Assembly: GCF_003150835.1 (NCBI RefSeq)
Contig: NZ_CP029479.1
Span: 2,641,501 to 2,705,500, forward strand
Reading direction: 5' to 3'
Source: Phenylobacterium parvum
GTDB lineage: Bacteria > Pseudomonadota > Alphaproteobacteria > Caulobacterales > Caulobacteraceae
Length of the DNA: 64,000 bases
How positions within the stretch are numbered: the stretch's first letter is position 1; every line of letters starts with the position of its first letter. Below are positions 53,084-61,452 of the stretch, piece after piece. The notes under the pieces were generated by a model. That model did no database searches, had not been told where the DNA came from, and worked only from the letters and a program-made list of their open reading frames with translations. The position numbers were made by a program, and so were the translations under genes.

Positions 53084-54034
53084 ATGAGCCTGCCCGACTA
53101 CGCCATCGAGGCCCGGAACGTGGTCAAGACCTACGCCGCGACCAAGACGACGCCGCAGATGCAGGCCCTGAAGGGGATAGACCTCCTGGTGCCGCGCGGG
53201 TCGGTCTTCGGCCTGCTCGGCCCCAACGGCGCCGGTAAGTCGACCTTCATCAACATCCTGGCCGGCCTGGTGCGCAAGACCTCCGGCACGGTCAAGATCT
53301 GGGGCCGGGACATCGATGAGCGCCCGCGGGACGCCCGGGCCGCCATCGGCGTGGTGCCCCAGGAGATCGCCGCCGACCCCTTCTTCACGCCCCGGGAATC
53401 CCTCGAGGTCCAGGCCGGCATGTACGGCGTACCCCCCAAGGAGCGCCGCTCCATGGAGCTGCTGACCGCCCTCGGCCTGGCCGACAAGGCCGAGGCCTAT
53501 GTGCGGCAGCTCTCCGGCGGCATGAAGCGGCGCCTGATGGTCGCCAAGGCCATGACCCACAATCCGCCCGTCCTGATCCTCGACGAGCCCACCGCCGGCG
53601 TGGACGTGGAGCTGCGCCGCCAGCTCTGGCGCTATGTGGTCGAGCTCAACCAGAAGGGCGTGACCATCGTCCTGACCACCCACTACCTGGAAGAGGCGCA
53701 GGAGCTCTGCGACCAGATCGCAATCATCAACCGGGGCGAGGTGGTGGCCTGCGAGGCCACCGGCGATCTCCTGGGCCGGATCGACACCCGCGCCGTGGTG
53801 GTGACCCCCGAGACGCCGGTGGAAGCCGCCCCGTCCCTCGCCGGCTTCGAGACCCGCCTGCGCCCGGGCGGCGCCTTCGCCGTGACCTACCGCACGGGCG
53901 AATCCAGCGTCGAGCAGGTGCTGGCCGCCGTCCGCGCCGCCGGCCTCTCCGTGCGCGACGTGACCACCGAGGACCCCAGCCTCGAGGATGTCTTCATGGC
54001 CCTCACCTACGGCGCCGCAGACCGCGCCGGCTGA
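53084..54034 (+). CDS. ABC transporter ATP-binding protein
   Basis: A 316-residue ATPase of the daunorubicin/multidrug (CcmA) branch. Walker A GPNGAGKST, signature LSGGMKRRL, Walker B ILDEPTAGVD and the switch histidine in TTHYLEE are all intact; the C-terminal 80 residues form the usual accessory domain. GGAGG precedes the ATG. No permease gene follows; the next gene is a lysozyme-inhibitor-like protein. The membrane partner must be elsewhere or the pair is an orphan. Confidence 0.92.
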   Translation: MSLPDYAIEARNVVKTYAATKTTPQMQALKGIDLLVPRGSVFGLLGPNGAGKSTFINILAGLVRKTSGTVKIWGRDIDERPRDARAAIGVVPQEIAADPFFTPRESLEVQAGMYGVPPKERRSMELLTALGLADKAEAYVRQLSGGMKRRLMVAKAMTHNPPVLILDEPTAGVDVELRRQLWRYVVELNQKGVTIVLTTHYLEEAQELCDQIAIINRGEVVACEATGDLLGRIDTRAVVVTPETPVEAAPSLAGFETRLRPGGAFAVTYRTGESSVEQVLAAVRAAGLSVRDVTTEDPSLEDVFMALTYGAADRAG

Positions 54035-54054
54035 CTTCAAGCAAGGATACCCAG

Positions 54055-54507
54055 ATGCTCCGAGTGACCCTGGCCGCCGCCCTCCTCGCGACAGCCGCCC
54101 CCGCCTTCGCCGCCGATGTGAACCGGATCGTCCTGAACGGCTCCGATGAGGGCCTGGCGGTCAACGTCGTCGCCGACGAGGGCGAGGGCGAACCCCGCAG
54201 CACGGGCAGCTACGCCCTTCGCCTCTACAAGTCCGGGGACCCGTCCTATCCCTTCGACGCCTTCCTCGCCGGCGCCGTGCGCGCCCGGGACGGCGCCCTG
54301 GAGGCCCTGAAGTTCGCCGACCTCAACCGCGACGGGAAGAACGAGATCATCGTCGTCGTCCGCTCCGCGGGGTCGGGCGGCTACCTCTCCGCCGACGCCT
54401 ACCGCCTGCAGAAGGGCGCCCTTGTCCTGGCCGCGTCGAAGTCCGGCCTGCCGGCGGACGCCGACCCCGTCGCCGCCCTGTCCAGCGGGCGCAAGGGCTC
54501 CAGGTAG
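54055..54507 (+). CDS. PliI-like periplasmic inhibitor of i-type lysozyme
   Basis: A 150-residue protein with a signal peptide (residues 1-20, ending AFA). The body has TGSYALRLYKSGD, an acidic metal-like loop DLNRDGKNEIIVVVRSAGSGGYLSADAYRL and a short Ser/Arg tail, matching the PliI pattern of i-type lysozyme inhibitors. Such inhibitors protect cell-wall peptidoglycan against animal or protist lysozymes. AAGGAT lies before the ATG; the gene starts 20 bp after the ABC ATPase stop. The family call rests on motif resemblance and needs alignment. Confidence 0.6.
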   Translation: MLRVTLAAALLATAAPAFAADVNRIVLNGSDEGLAVNVVADEGEGEPRSTGSYALRLYKSGDPSYPFDAFLAGAVRARDGALEALKFADLNRDGKNEIIVVVRSAGSGGYLSADAYRLQKGALVLAASKSGLPADADPVAALSSGRKGSR

Positions 54508-54510
54508 GTC

Positions 54511-55308
54511 CTAGCGGCCCTTGAAGACCGGCGGGCGCTTCTCGAAGAAGGCCTGGCGGGCCTCCTTGGCGTCCTCGCTGGCGAAGGCGATGCGGATGTT
54601 CGAGACCTCGTAGCGCAGCTGCACCTCGGGATCGGGGGTCTCGTAGGACTTGACCATGCCCCGCTTCAGCAGGCGCAGGGTGATGGGCGACCAGGCGCAG
54701 AGGCTCTGGCAATAGGCCTGGAAGCGCTCCTGGAAGTCGGCGTCCGCCACCGCCTCGCCGGCCAGGCCCCAGGCAACGGCCTCCTCGCCGGTCACCGTGC
54801 GGTTCTCCATCATGAAGCGCATGGCGCGCTCGTAGCCCATGGCCTGGGGCAGGGTGATGGTGAGGCCCGCGTCCGGCGAGCCGCCGATCCGGGTGTAGCC
54901 CGCCATCAGCCGCGCCGAATGGGCCACGAGGCGGACGTCGCAGGCCATGGCCAGGCCCAGTCCCGCCCCCACGGCCACACCGTTGATCCCGCCGACCACC
55001 GGCTTGTCGCAGATCTTGCGGAGGGTCAGGACGAACTGGCCGACCCAGCCGATGTCGTCCAGCTGGGCGGCCTGGGGGCTCAGGGGCGTGTAGGGCTTGG
55101 CGCCGGGCGTCAGGTCCAGGCCCGCGCAGAAGGCGTCGCCCGTGCCGGTCAGGCCCACCACCCAGACGTTGTCGTCGGCGGCGGCCTCGCGCACGGCCTC
55201 GATCACGCCCCAGGCGAGCTCCAGGGAGATGGCGTTCTTCTTCTCGGGCCGGTTGAGGGTGATGTAGCGGACGTGGCCTTCGTCGCGGACGGTGACGAGA
55301 TCGCTCAA
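54511..55308 (-). CDS. Enoyl-CoA hydratase/isomerase family protein (crotonase)
   Basis: A 265-residue crotonase. ITLNRPEKKNAIS, GDAFCAGLDL (oxyanion region) and GINGVAVGAGLGLAMACDVRL are conserved. The usual catalytic glutamates are only partly evident (MAGYTRIGGSPDAG, where many hydratases have a Glu before or after the GG), so the reaction could be isomerisation or hydrolysis. TTG at 55308 with GGAG upstream is the start. It is the last gene of a leftward group with a kinase-like protein, an NTF2-like protein and a monooxygenase. Confidence 0.85.
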   Translation of the reverse strand: MSDLVTVRDEGHVRYITLNRPEKKNAISLELAWGVIEAVREAAADDNVWVVGLTGTGDAFCAGLDLTPGAKPYTPLSPQAAQLDDIGWVGQFVLTLRKICDKPVVGGINGVAVGAGLGLAMACDVRLVAHSARLMAGYTRIGGSPDAGLTITLPQAMGYERAMRFMMENRTVTGEEAVAWGLAGEAVADADFQERFQAYCQSLCAWSPITLRLLKRGMVKSYETPDPEVQLRYEVSNIRIAFASEDAKEARQAFFEKRPPVFKGR

Positions 55309-55338
55309 TTCGGGAACTCCGGGGTTCGGGGGCGGGGG

Positions 55339-56412
55339 TCAGTCCCTCATGGCGCCGTGCTCGATCATGTGATCGGCGGCGCTGCCCAGCATCTGGATGA
55401 ACATGTCGTCGCCCCGGGCCGTGCGAGTCACGACCATGGCGGCGAAGAAGGCGGTCAGGAACAACAGGTAGGCGCCCTGGCCATAGTGACGGCGCAGGTC
55501 GGCCATGGCGTAGCCGCTGACGCCGTGGGCGGTGAGAGTGTCGTGGTAGAGCTTCAGGAGCTCGTCCTCATGGGCCCGGCGGACCTCCCCCGGAAGGGCG
55601 CCCGCCAGGAAATAGGCCAGGTCCGTGGGCCCCGCCCCGTAGGCGAAGGACTGCCAGTCCAGGACGGTGACGGGGTATCCGCCCTCCGGCGTGCCGAACA
55701 TCATGTTGTCGGGGCGGAAGTCATTGTGGGTCAGGCAGCGCGGCCCGTCATGCCTCTGGCCCAGCCAGGAATAGCGGGTCGAGACCCAGTCCCCGACCTC
55801 GGTCCATTCCGGCTTCAGGCGTCCGGCGTAGCGGTCCTTGAAGCCCGCCCAGAGCATGGCCACGGCATCATCGCCCACCGGGCTGCTGGGGCCGGCCTTC
55901 GACCCCGACACCCAGGGCAGGTCGTCCAGCCCATCGTCGCCCCAGTGTGAGGCGTGCAGCAGGCCAGCCTGCACGGTGACCAGGCGGGCCTGCTCCAGGG
56001 TCACCCCGCGCAGCTGGTCGCCCTGCCCGGCGGGGGCCAGGTCCTCCATCATCAGGACGAAGTTATGGGTCGCCTCGTCGACGTCGGTGAACCAGCAGCG
56101 GGGCGTATGCACCAGGGCCTTTGGCGCAAGGTGCTGGTAGAACCGGACCTCGCGCAGGTAGTTGCCCAGGGCCACGCCGGTGGCGCGGCTCTCCGCCCCG
56201 GCCGAGGGGAACTTGCCCACCAGGGAGTCCGGGGCGCCCTCGCCGCGCCGGGCGTAGTCGAGGGTGAAGCGGACGCTGTCGCCGATCTGGCCTGTCCCCA
56301 CGGCCTTCGCCGTGAAGCTTCGGACCCCGGCGTCAACCCCGCCGGCGGCGAGGACGGAGTTCAGCCAGGCGGCGTCGATGTCGCCGGGTTCGCGGATGTC
56401 AGGTCGGGTCAT
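55339..56412 (-). CDS. APH-family phosphotransferase-like protein
   Basis: A 357-residue APH/EcKinase-like protein. The catalytic loop is CLTHNDFRPDNMMF and the metal aspartate is in TVLDWQSFAYG. A lysine in SLVGKFPS may bind ATP. Relatives include the ACAD10/11-linked kinases that phosphorylate 4-hydroxyacyl-CoAs or hydroxylated lipids and xenobiotics. The ATG overlaps the NTF2-like stop as ATGA. With the adjacent monooxygenase and crotonase this suggests a hydroxylate-phosphorylate-eliminate route for an acyl compound. Confidence 0.85.
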   Translation of the reverse strand: MTRPDIREPGDIDAAWLNSVLAAGGVDAGVRSFTAKAVGTGQIGDSVRFTLDYARRGEGAPDSLVGKFPSAGAESRATGVALGNYLREVRFYQHLAPKALVHTPRCWFTDVDEATHNFVLMMEDLAPAGQGDQLRGVTLEQARLVTVQAGLLHASHWGDDGLDDLPWVSGSKAGPSSPVGDDAVAMLWAGFKDRYAGRLKPEWTEVGDWVSTRYSWLGQRHDGPRCLTHNDFRPDNMMFGTPEGGYPVTVLDWQSFAYGAGPTDLAYFLAGALPGEVRRAHEDELLKLYHDTLTAHGVSGYAMADLRRHYGQGAYLLFLTAFFAAMVVTRTARGDDMFIQMLGSAADHMIEHGAMRD

Positions 56413-56768
56413 GGAAGCTGGTGCACGTAGACTTCGTTGTGGGTGATGCGGTCGCCGTCGAGCAGGACCATGTCGAAGCCGCGGATCCGGCCCAGGGCGC
56501 CGCCCTCGCCGATGTCGCAGTACCAGCGGCCGCAGAAGCCCCCGGGAATCGGCCAGACCGCGTCCGGCGTGTAGGTCATGGGCGGCGTGGCCGCGAACAG
56601 ACCCGTCAGATAGGCGCGCAGGGCGTCATTGCCCTTAAGCCCCGCCGCCGTCTGCGGGTCCTGGTAGCTGCAGTCGGCGGCGTAGAAGCTGCAGAGCCGG
56701 TCCACGTCCTTGTCCGTCCAGGCCTTAAGCCAGTCGGCGTTGTAGGCGGCGATGTCGATCCCGCTCAT
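56409..56768 (-). CDS. NTF2-like / SnoaL-type protein
   Basis: A 119-residue cone-shaped NTF2-like protein: YNADWLKAWTDKDVDRLCSFYAADCSYQDP and a C-terminal GFDMVLLDGDRITHNEVYVH. Members act as polyketide or steroid cyclases, hydratases or ligand-binding proteins. It overlaps its neighbours on both sides as ATGA, so it is tightly co-translated with the monooxygenase and the kinase-like protein and probably acts on the same substrate. Confidence 0.85.
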   Translation of the reverse strand: MSGIDIAAYNADWLKAWTDKDVDRLCSFYAADCSYQDPQTAAGLKGNDALRAYLTGLFAATPPMTYTPDAVWPIPGGFCGRWYCDIGEGGALGRIRGFDMVLLDGDRITHNEVYVHQLP

Positions 56769-58039
56769 TCGGCGGCCTCCGCAAGTCCGAGGACCCGGGC
56801 CCGATGGGCCTCGGTGAAGAGTTCCGCCGGTACGGTCTCCGGACCCGCCATGACGGCGAAGGCGTGGGCCTTGAGCCCCGGATCGGCCAGGGCCCGGTCG
56901 TGCAGGTCCTTCCGCCGCGCCGCAGCCTCGGGCCCGAACTCCATGTCCAGGGCCGCCTGGATCCGGGCGGTGAACCTCAGGCGCCGCATGCGTTCGGCGC
57001 GCTCGGCGGCGTAGGACGAAAAGTCCGGGACCCGGCCGGCCGGGACGGACTTCAGGAGGTCAGAGACGATCCGGACGTCCCGGTAGGTGATCGACATGCC
57101 CAGGCCGATGATCGGGTCATTCCACCCCGCCGCATCACCCACCAGCACCGCGCCCATGGCGAAGGGCTTGTCGGTCCAGGAATCCGCGTTGATGAAGGCG
57201 CCGACGGGGCCGGCGGGCCGCCCGGCCACCAGGCGGGCGTTCCCCGGGCTGCAGGCGACAGCGAAGGCGTCCAGGAAGCGGCGGGCGCCATCCGGACCCT
57301 GGAACCGCCGGGCCTGGTCCAGGGCGAACCCGCCATAGACGCGCACCCTGCCTTCACCCTGCGGGAAGGCCAGGAAGCCGAAGTCTCCTTCCGTGCCGAT
57401 GGCCTGGGTGTCCTCGGGCCAGCCCTCGACCCCCTCGACCAGCAGGCCGGCGAACCAGTGGTGGGGCGCGTCCTGGTGAAGGACGATGCCCGCCGCCTCA
57501 CGCACGGCGGAGGTCCGACCATCCGCGCCCACCACCAGGGGGGCCCGGGCCATGAGCACCTCGCCGCCCGCCTCGAAGGTGACGCAGGGGTCCGAACCGG
57601 TGCGGATCTCCGTCACGGCCACGCCCCGCCGGGCGTCGGCCCCAGCCGCCAGGGCCGCGTCGAACAGGGCCTGGCAGTGGATGGGGTGGCGGAGGCACAG
57701 AGGGCCCGGCACGCCGGGAGCGAAGATGTCGAGGGGCAGGGGCGCCGCCTCGGCCGCCCTCGGGGACAGGGTCTCGTCATAGGTGATGTGGCGGCGGAGG
57801 TGGTGGCCGCCCGCCGCCATGAGGGTGTCATAGAGGCCGAGGGTGCGGGTCTCGACCACCCCCCAGGGGGCGATCCACTCGCCGCGCACCCGGTCGACAT
57901 AGGTCTCGGTCTGCTCAAGCAGCAGCACCTTGCGCCCGGCGCGCGCCATGACCGTGGACAGGGCCCCGCCGCCGACCCCGCCGCCCACGACGATCAGGTC
58001 GTAGTCGCCGATCTCCCGCGCTCCGCCTTCCTGGCCCAT
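56765..58039 (-). CDS. FAD-dependent monooxygenase (PHBH fold)
   Basis: A 424-residue flavoprotein of the aromatic hydroxylase/squalene-epoxidase-like group. The FAD motif is VVGGGVGGGALS, the second GD motif is VLVGDAAGWNDPIIGLG, and VVGADGRTSAVREAAG is the DG motif. It would hydroxylate or epoxidise a substrate with NAD(P)H and O2. GGAGGGA lies before the ATG, and it heads the operon with NTF2-like, kinase-like and crotonase genes. Substrate unknown. Confidence 0.88.
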   Translation of the reverse strand: MGQEGGAREIGDYDLIVVGGGVGGGALSTVMARAGRKVLLLEQTETYVDRVRGEWIAPWGVVETRTLGLYDTLMAAGGHHLRRHITYDETLSPRAAEAAPLPLDIFAPGVPGPLCLRHPIHCQALFDAALAAGADARRGVAVTEIRTGSDPCVTFEAGGEVLMARAPLVVGADGRTSAVREAAGIVLHQDAPHHWFAGLLVEGVEGWPEDTQAIGTEGDFGFLAFPQGEGRVRVYGGFALDQARRFQGPDGARRFLDAFAVACSPGNARLVAGRPAGPVGAFINADSWTDKPFAMGAVLVGDAAGWNDPIIGLGMSITYRDVRIVSDLLKSVPAGRVPDFSSYAAERAERMRRLRFTARIQAALDMEFGPEAAARRKDLHDRALADPGLKAHAFAVMAGPETVPAELFTEAHRARVLGLAEAAE

Positions 58040-58151
58040 GACGTCCCTCCCGCGCAGCCGTCCCGGCCGCGGTCTCATTCGTGACCATCATATGAAAGGC
58101 CCGCAGGGGCGGGCGCAAGACTTCCCCCGCGGCGCCCGGAGGGCGAGGGGC

Positions 58152-58604
58152 TCAGGCCTCTCCGGCCAGCGCCAGGGCGAGGTAGTCGAGGGCCAGGACA
58201 TAGCCCTGCACCCCGAGGCCAGCGATGACCCCGGTCACCCCCGCGCTCATGATGGAGTGACCGCGCCAGTCCGCCTCCACTGTGCGCTTGTGGATGTTGG
58301 AGATGTGCACTTCCACCACCGGGCCTTCGCACATTTTCAGGGCGTCCAGCACCGGGGCCGAGAAGTGGCTGAAGCCTGCCGGATTGATCACCAGGCCCGC
58401 GTCCTTCCGGGCGGCCTGGATCCAGTCGATCATCTCGTATTCGCGGTTGGTCTGCCGGAACTCGAGGTCGAAGCCATGGCGCGCCGCGGCGGCCTGACAC
58501 AGCGCCTCCACGTCGGCCAGGGTGCGCGAGCCATAGAGATGCGGCTCCCGCTGGCCCAGCAGGTTCAGGTTCGGACCGTTCAGCACATGGACCCGGCGGC
58601 TCAT
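58152..58604 (-). CDS. aroQ: Type II 3-dehydroquinate dehydratase
   Basis: A 150-residue AroQ. NGPNLNLLGQREPHLYG contains the flexible-loop Arg and Tyr, NPAGFSHFS holds the catalytic His and EVHISNIHKR the substrate-binding residues. It dehydrates 3-dehydroquinate to 3-dehydroshikimate. Two regions differ from the common pattern: TNREYEMIDWIQ instead of the usual N-H-E-G-x-L/I, and ADWRGHSIMS with a few extra residues. The usual downstream accB-accC pair is missing. It may be a divergent or second copy, possibly for quinate use. Confidence 0.9.
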   Translation of the reverse strand: MSRRVHVLNGPNLNLLGQREPHLYGSRTLADVEALCQAAAARHGFDLEFRQTNREYEMIDWIQAARKDAGLVINPAGFSHFSAPVLDALKMCEGPVVEVHISNIHKRTVEADWRGHSIMSAGVTGVIAGLGVQGYVLALDYLALALAGEA

Positions 58605-58689
58605 GGCGCCCTCCCGCGACAGACGCCGCCCAGCGGGGACGGCGAAAAGGCCTTAGCCCCTTGCGGCGCGGATGTGAACCGGGGGGCGC

Positions 58690-59199
58690 TCAGGCGTAGA
58701 AGGCCGGGTGGAAGCGGAACCGGCCGTCCGGAATGCCGCCCGACAGGGACAGGACCATGAAGTACTCCGGCGGCTCGGCCTCCGGCGCGTGACCGGGGGC
58801 CGGAAGGAACCCGTGCCGGGGATAGTAGTTGGGGTCCCCCGTAAGGATGCAGCCTCGCGCGTCCTGGTCCGAGAGCCACCGCTTGGCCTCGGCGATGAGG
58901 GCGCCGCCGACACCCTGCCTCTGCAGCGCGGGTTCGACGGAAATCGGGCCGAGCCCAAACCAACCCGCCTCCCCGCTTTCGTGGGTGACCGGAGAGAGGG
59001 CCACGTGCCCGACGACCTCGCCCCGGTGCTCCGCGACGAGCGAGAGGCTGAGGGCGCCCAGGTCGCGCAGGACACCGATCAGCACCTGCTCGTCGCCGGC
59101 CGCGAAGGGCATGGGCGCAAAGGCCCGCCGGGTGAGATCGAAGATGGCGGGAGGATCTGCCTCGACTTCGGGCCGGATCCGGATGGCCGGGGGGTTCAT
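58690..59199 (-). CDS. GNAT-family N-acetyltransferase
   Basis: A 169-residue acetyltransferase. SLVAEHRGEVVGHVALSPV is the central strand and VEPALQRQGVGGALIAEA is the acetyl-CoA pyrophosphate-binding loop (Q-x-x-G-x-G/A). CILTGDPNYYPRHGF matches the YhbS-like branch. It transfers an acetyl group from acetyl-CoA to an amine of an unknown acceptor. It is the last chromosomal gene before the tRNA-Thr fragment. Confidence 0.88.
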   Translation of the reverse strand: MNPPAIRIRPEVEADPPAIFDLTRRAFAPMPFAAGDEQVLIGVLRDLGALSLSLVAEHRGEVVGHVALSPVTHESGEAGWFGLGPISVEPALQRQGVGGALIAEAKRWLSDQDARGCILTGDPNYYPRHGFLPAPGHAPEAEPPEYFMVLSLSGGIPDGRFRFHPAFYA

Positions 59200-59232
59200 G
59201 CCTGGACCTCTACGGCGCTGGACCGGGGGAAA

Positions 59233-59278
59233 TGGTGCCGCCTAGGTGACTCGAACACCTGACCTACGCATTACGAAA
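59233..59278 (-). other. 3' half of tRNA-Thr(CGT), attachment-site remnant
   Basis: On the minus strand the sequence reads from TTTCGTAATGCGTAGGTC through the T-arm GGTGTTCGAGTCACC to AGGCGGC and ACCA, which is the 3' half of a tRNA from the anticodon loop (anticodon CGT, threonine) onward. The expected 5' anticodon stem is absent: TCTCT stands where RCGCA would be needed, and no D-arm follows. This is the pattern left by integration of a tyrosine-recombinase element into a tRNA gene. Confidence 0.85.
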
Positions 59279-59458
59279 GAGACTGAATAACTCTTAGAAT
59301 TGATATTTTTCATAGACTTAGTTTCGTCCTTGGGCAGGCGACTCCAATAACCCACCCTCTTCCCAGACTGGCCAATACGGGCGGATTCGCTGTCTCCGAG
59401 TTTAAGCGCTTTGGTTCGGGAAGCGCGGAAAAAACGACCCGCTGCATACCTCTAGACG

Positions 59459-60421
59459 TCATGAGTCGAACAGGCTCTCACCGAGGCGCATCATCCTGTG
59501 CTCGAGCCGATGGCAAGTCGGACAGAGAAGTGCGAAATCCTCCATCCGCGTCACCCTTTTTCCTAGGGAAAGGGGAGTTTTGTGGTGGACGTCCAAGAGA
59601 GATCGGGCGGGGATTTTCCTCCCAGCGATCAGGGGAACCGGATCAAAACTGCACTGATCGCAACGAAGCGCCCCCTCCCTTCGGCGGCTGATCACGAAGC
59701 TGTTCGCCAGCCACGCAGCTCGGCGCCTTAGCTTCGTTTTGGCCTTCTCGTCCCAACCCTCGAGCGCCTCGTCGCTCAGGTCGGTGCTGAGATTTCTGAG
59801 AAGCACAGGGTCGACGTCACTCGCCTCGGCACTCTCGAATTCGTGATGGTGCAAGATCCACTCGTTCGCCGCAGGCCGCTCCTGGATTTCGAGATGGGCG
59901 ATTGCCGCACGCTCTTCATCATTCAGGGGACGAAGCGTTGCAGAGGCGTGCGCAAAGAGACGGCGATAGCTGACCTCACCGAAGAGGTCCCTGGCGCGCG
60001 GTTTCGACGGGATCGAGTAGCTACGGACGATGGGAAAGGCGACCGACCAACGGTGCCGTTTATCACCCTGCGCCCACATGTCCTGAAGTCGGCTGTAGGC
60101 CTCCTCGCCAATGACCTTGGCCAGGGGAAGCGGCGTGGGGATGAGCCGGTGCACGCCAGCAAGCCTGCCCGCCACCTCCTGATGGTGCTCTAAATCTTTC
60201 AGGAACACCGGGTCGCGCTGGAACCCGGCGTTTGGCTTGCTGAATGTCTCCGTAATGTACTCGAGGACATAGCCATCGCGGGCCTGACCGTTGATTGTGC
60301 TCTGGCACTGCGCAGCAGCACTGGGACCGGAAGACGTAGGGGTAAAGCCAATCCAGTCGGTGGCCTGCAGCCAGTCGGCCTTTGACGCAGTGACTGGTCG
60401 ATCGAGTTCACCGATCCGCAT
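59459..60421 (-). CDS. HNH endonuclease domain protein
   Basis: A 320-residue protein. The C-terminal 70 residues are an HNH nuclease: CDQC (254-257), SLLDVHHKTPLS (His279/280), a DFALLCPTCHRLEH with Cys300/303 and His304. The cysteines form a zinc knuckle. The first 240 residues are not recognised and may be a DNA-recognition or effector domain. GGGAG lies 8 bp before the ATG. As cargo of an integrated island, a restriction or anti-phage role is plausible but unproven. Base composition is lower in GC than the flanking chromosome. Confidence 0.75.
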   Translation of the reverse strand: MRIGELDRPVTASKADWLQATDWIGFTPTSSGPSAAAQCQSTINGQARDGYVLEYITETFSKPNAGFQRDPVFLKDLEHHQEVAGRLAGVHRLIPTPLPLAKVIGEEAYSRLQDMWAQGDKRHRWSVAFPIVRSYSIPSKPRARDLFGEVSYRRLFAHASATLRPLNDEERAAIAHLEIQERPAANEWILHHHEFESAEASDVDPVLLRNLSTDLSDEALEGWDEKAKTKLRRRAAWLANSFVISRRREGALRCDQCSFDPVPLIAGRKIPARSLLDVHHKTPLSLGKRVTRMEDFALLCPTCHRLEHRMMRLGESLFDS

Positions 60422-60866
60422 CTGAGTCGCTCCCGTTCGAGATCAAGTGAGAAAGACCTCCTACTCTGGCGCTCAAGAGATCGGGTCAAATTGTCTACCC
60501 CATTGGGATGACACAAGCGCCATTTCCCATCTCGACAACGTCGCCGTTACCCTCTTGGGAGAAAGGCGCAGGTTAACTCTCCGGCTTGAACCGGTCACGC
60601 GCAACAGCGTCATAGGCGAAGGCAGATACAGGATCGGGGTGGTCAGACTGATGACGAATTCAGCCCCCGGGAATAAGATCAGCGGGTTGGTCTTGGGACG
60701 AGCCCTAGTCTCCCGGATCGCTTCCGTTAGACCTCCCGAAACACCAATCTGAGGCTATCAAACCCGGCGTCCATGCCAAATAATCGGATTCATTGATCAG
60801 GTACACGCCTGGGATTTCGGCATCAGGCTCATGGATCGGCGAGCTTTTTGAGGAGTGTTCTTCGCG
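60422..60866. other. Intergenic stretch without a convincing gene
   Basis: About 445 bp between the HNH gene and the coiled-coil gene, whose starts diverge. The only frame over 100 codons here lacks a ribosome-binding site and has no family resemblance. Promoters for both flanking genes should lie here, but none is clear enough to call. Confidence 0.6.
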
Positions 60867-61397
60867 ATGGGATGGGTTTCGATGAGGGAGGATATCGAGG
60901 CATACAGCCGAGATTTCTCATCTTTTGTACAATCGATCTCGTCTAATGAAATCGATAATTCCCCGAAACTTGCCAAAATGATTGATAGCGGAAGACATAT
61001 AGTTGAAAAAATTGAGAAACTCATCGATTTAATCGGTGAGTCTGATAGTCAAAAGGAATCGCATATTCTCTCATTAGTTTCAGAGAATTCCTTTTTGAAG
61101 AAGAATATTGAAAATTTAGAAATGAAGTGCGCCGATTTATCGATCGAAGTTGCTCGTATCAATCATTTGAGAGCGTCTGAATCAGAATCCTTAAAGCGCG
61201 AAATCCAATCGCTTCGAACGCTATTCCAATCGGAACGGCTCAAAAAGGAAGCTTTGATGTCGATAAATAAAAACAAGATCATGGAGGCTGCCCGGAAACG
61301 AGGCCTTCTGGCGCAGAAAATGAAATCTGATAGCGATCCAAATAATAATATTCCAAAGAAGAAAAAATCAATCAAATCAAGGAGAGCTAAATTATAG
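60867..61397 (+). CDS. AT-rich coiled-coil protein of unknown function
   Basis: A protein of about 176 residues with long helical heptad-like stretches (IVEKIEKLIDLIG; SENSFLKKNIENLEMKCADLSIEVARI; SESLKREIQSLRTLFQSERLKKEAL) and a very basic C-terminus (KKKKSIKSRRAKL). Codons are strongly AT-ending, unlike every other gene in the window, which marks recent transfer from a low-GC source. The ATG at 60867 is 11 bp from AGGAG; a GTG at 60855 or an ATG at 60882 are alternatives. The basic tail could bind nucleic acid. No family recognised. Confidence 0.7.
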   Translation: MGWVSMREDIEAYSRDFSSFVQSISSNEIDNSPKLAKMIDSGRHIVEKIEKLIDLIGESDSQKESHILSLVSENSFLKKNIENLEMKCADLSIEVARINHLRASESESLKREIQSLRTLFQSERLKKEALMSINKNKIMEAARKRGLLAQKMKSDSDPNNNIPKKKKSIKSRRAKL

Positions 61398-61452
61398 TCT
61401 GGGTGGTTGAGGGTTCTTCGGCGCCGCTACAAGCTGCCCGCGCGCCGGCTCC

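Noticed and set aside
59233..59278. Functional tRNA-Thr gene
   Set aside because: The 5' half is absent and the anticodon stem cannot form, so it is only a remnant.
60447..60752. 101-codon plus-strand frame between the HNH and coiled-coil genes
   Set aside because: No ribosome-binding site, no family resemblance and low-complexity composition.
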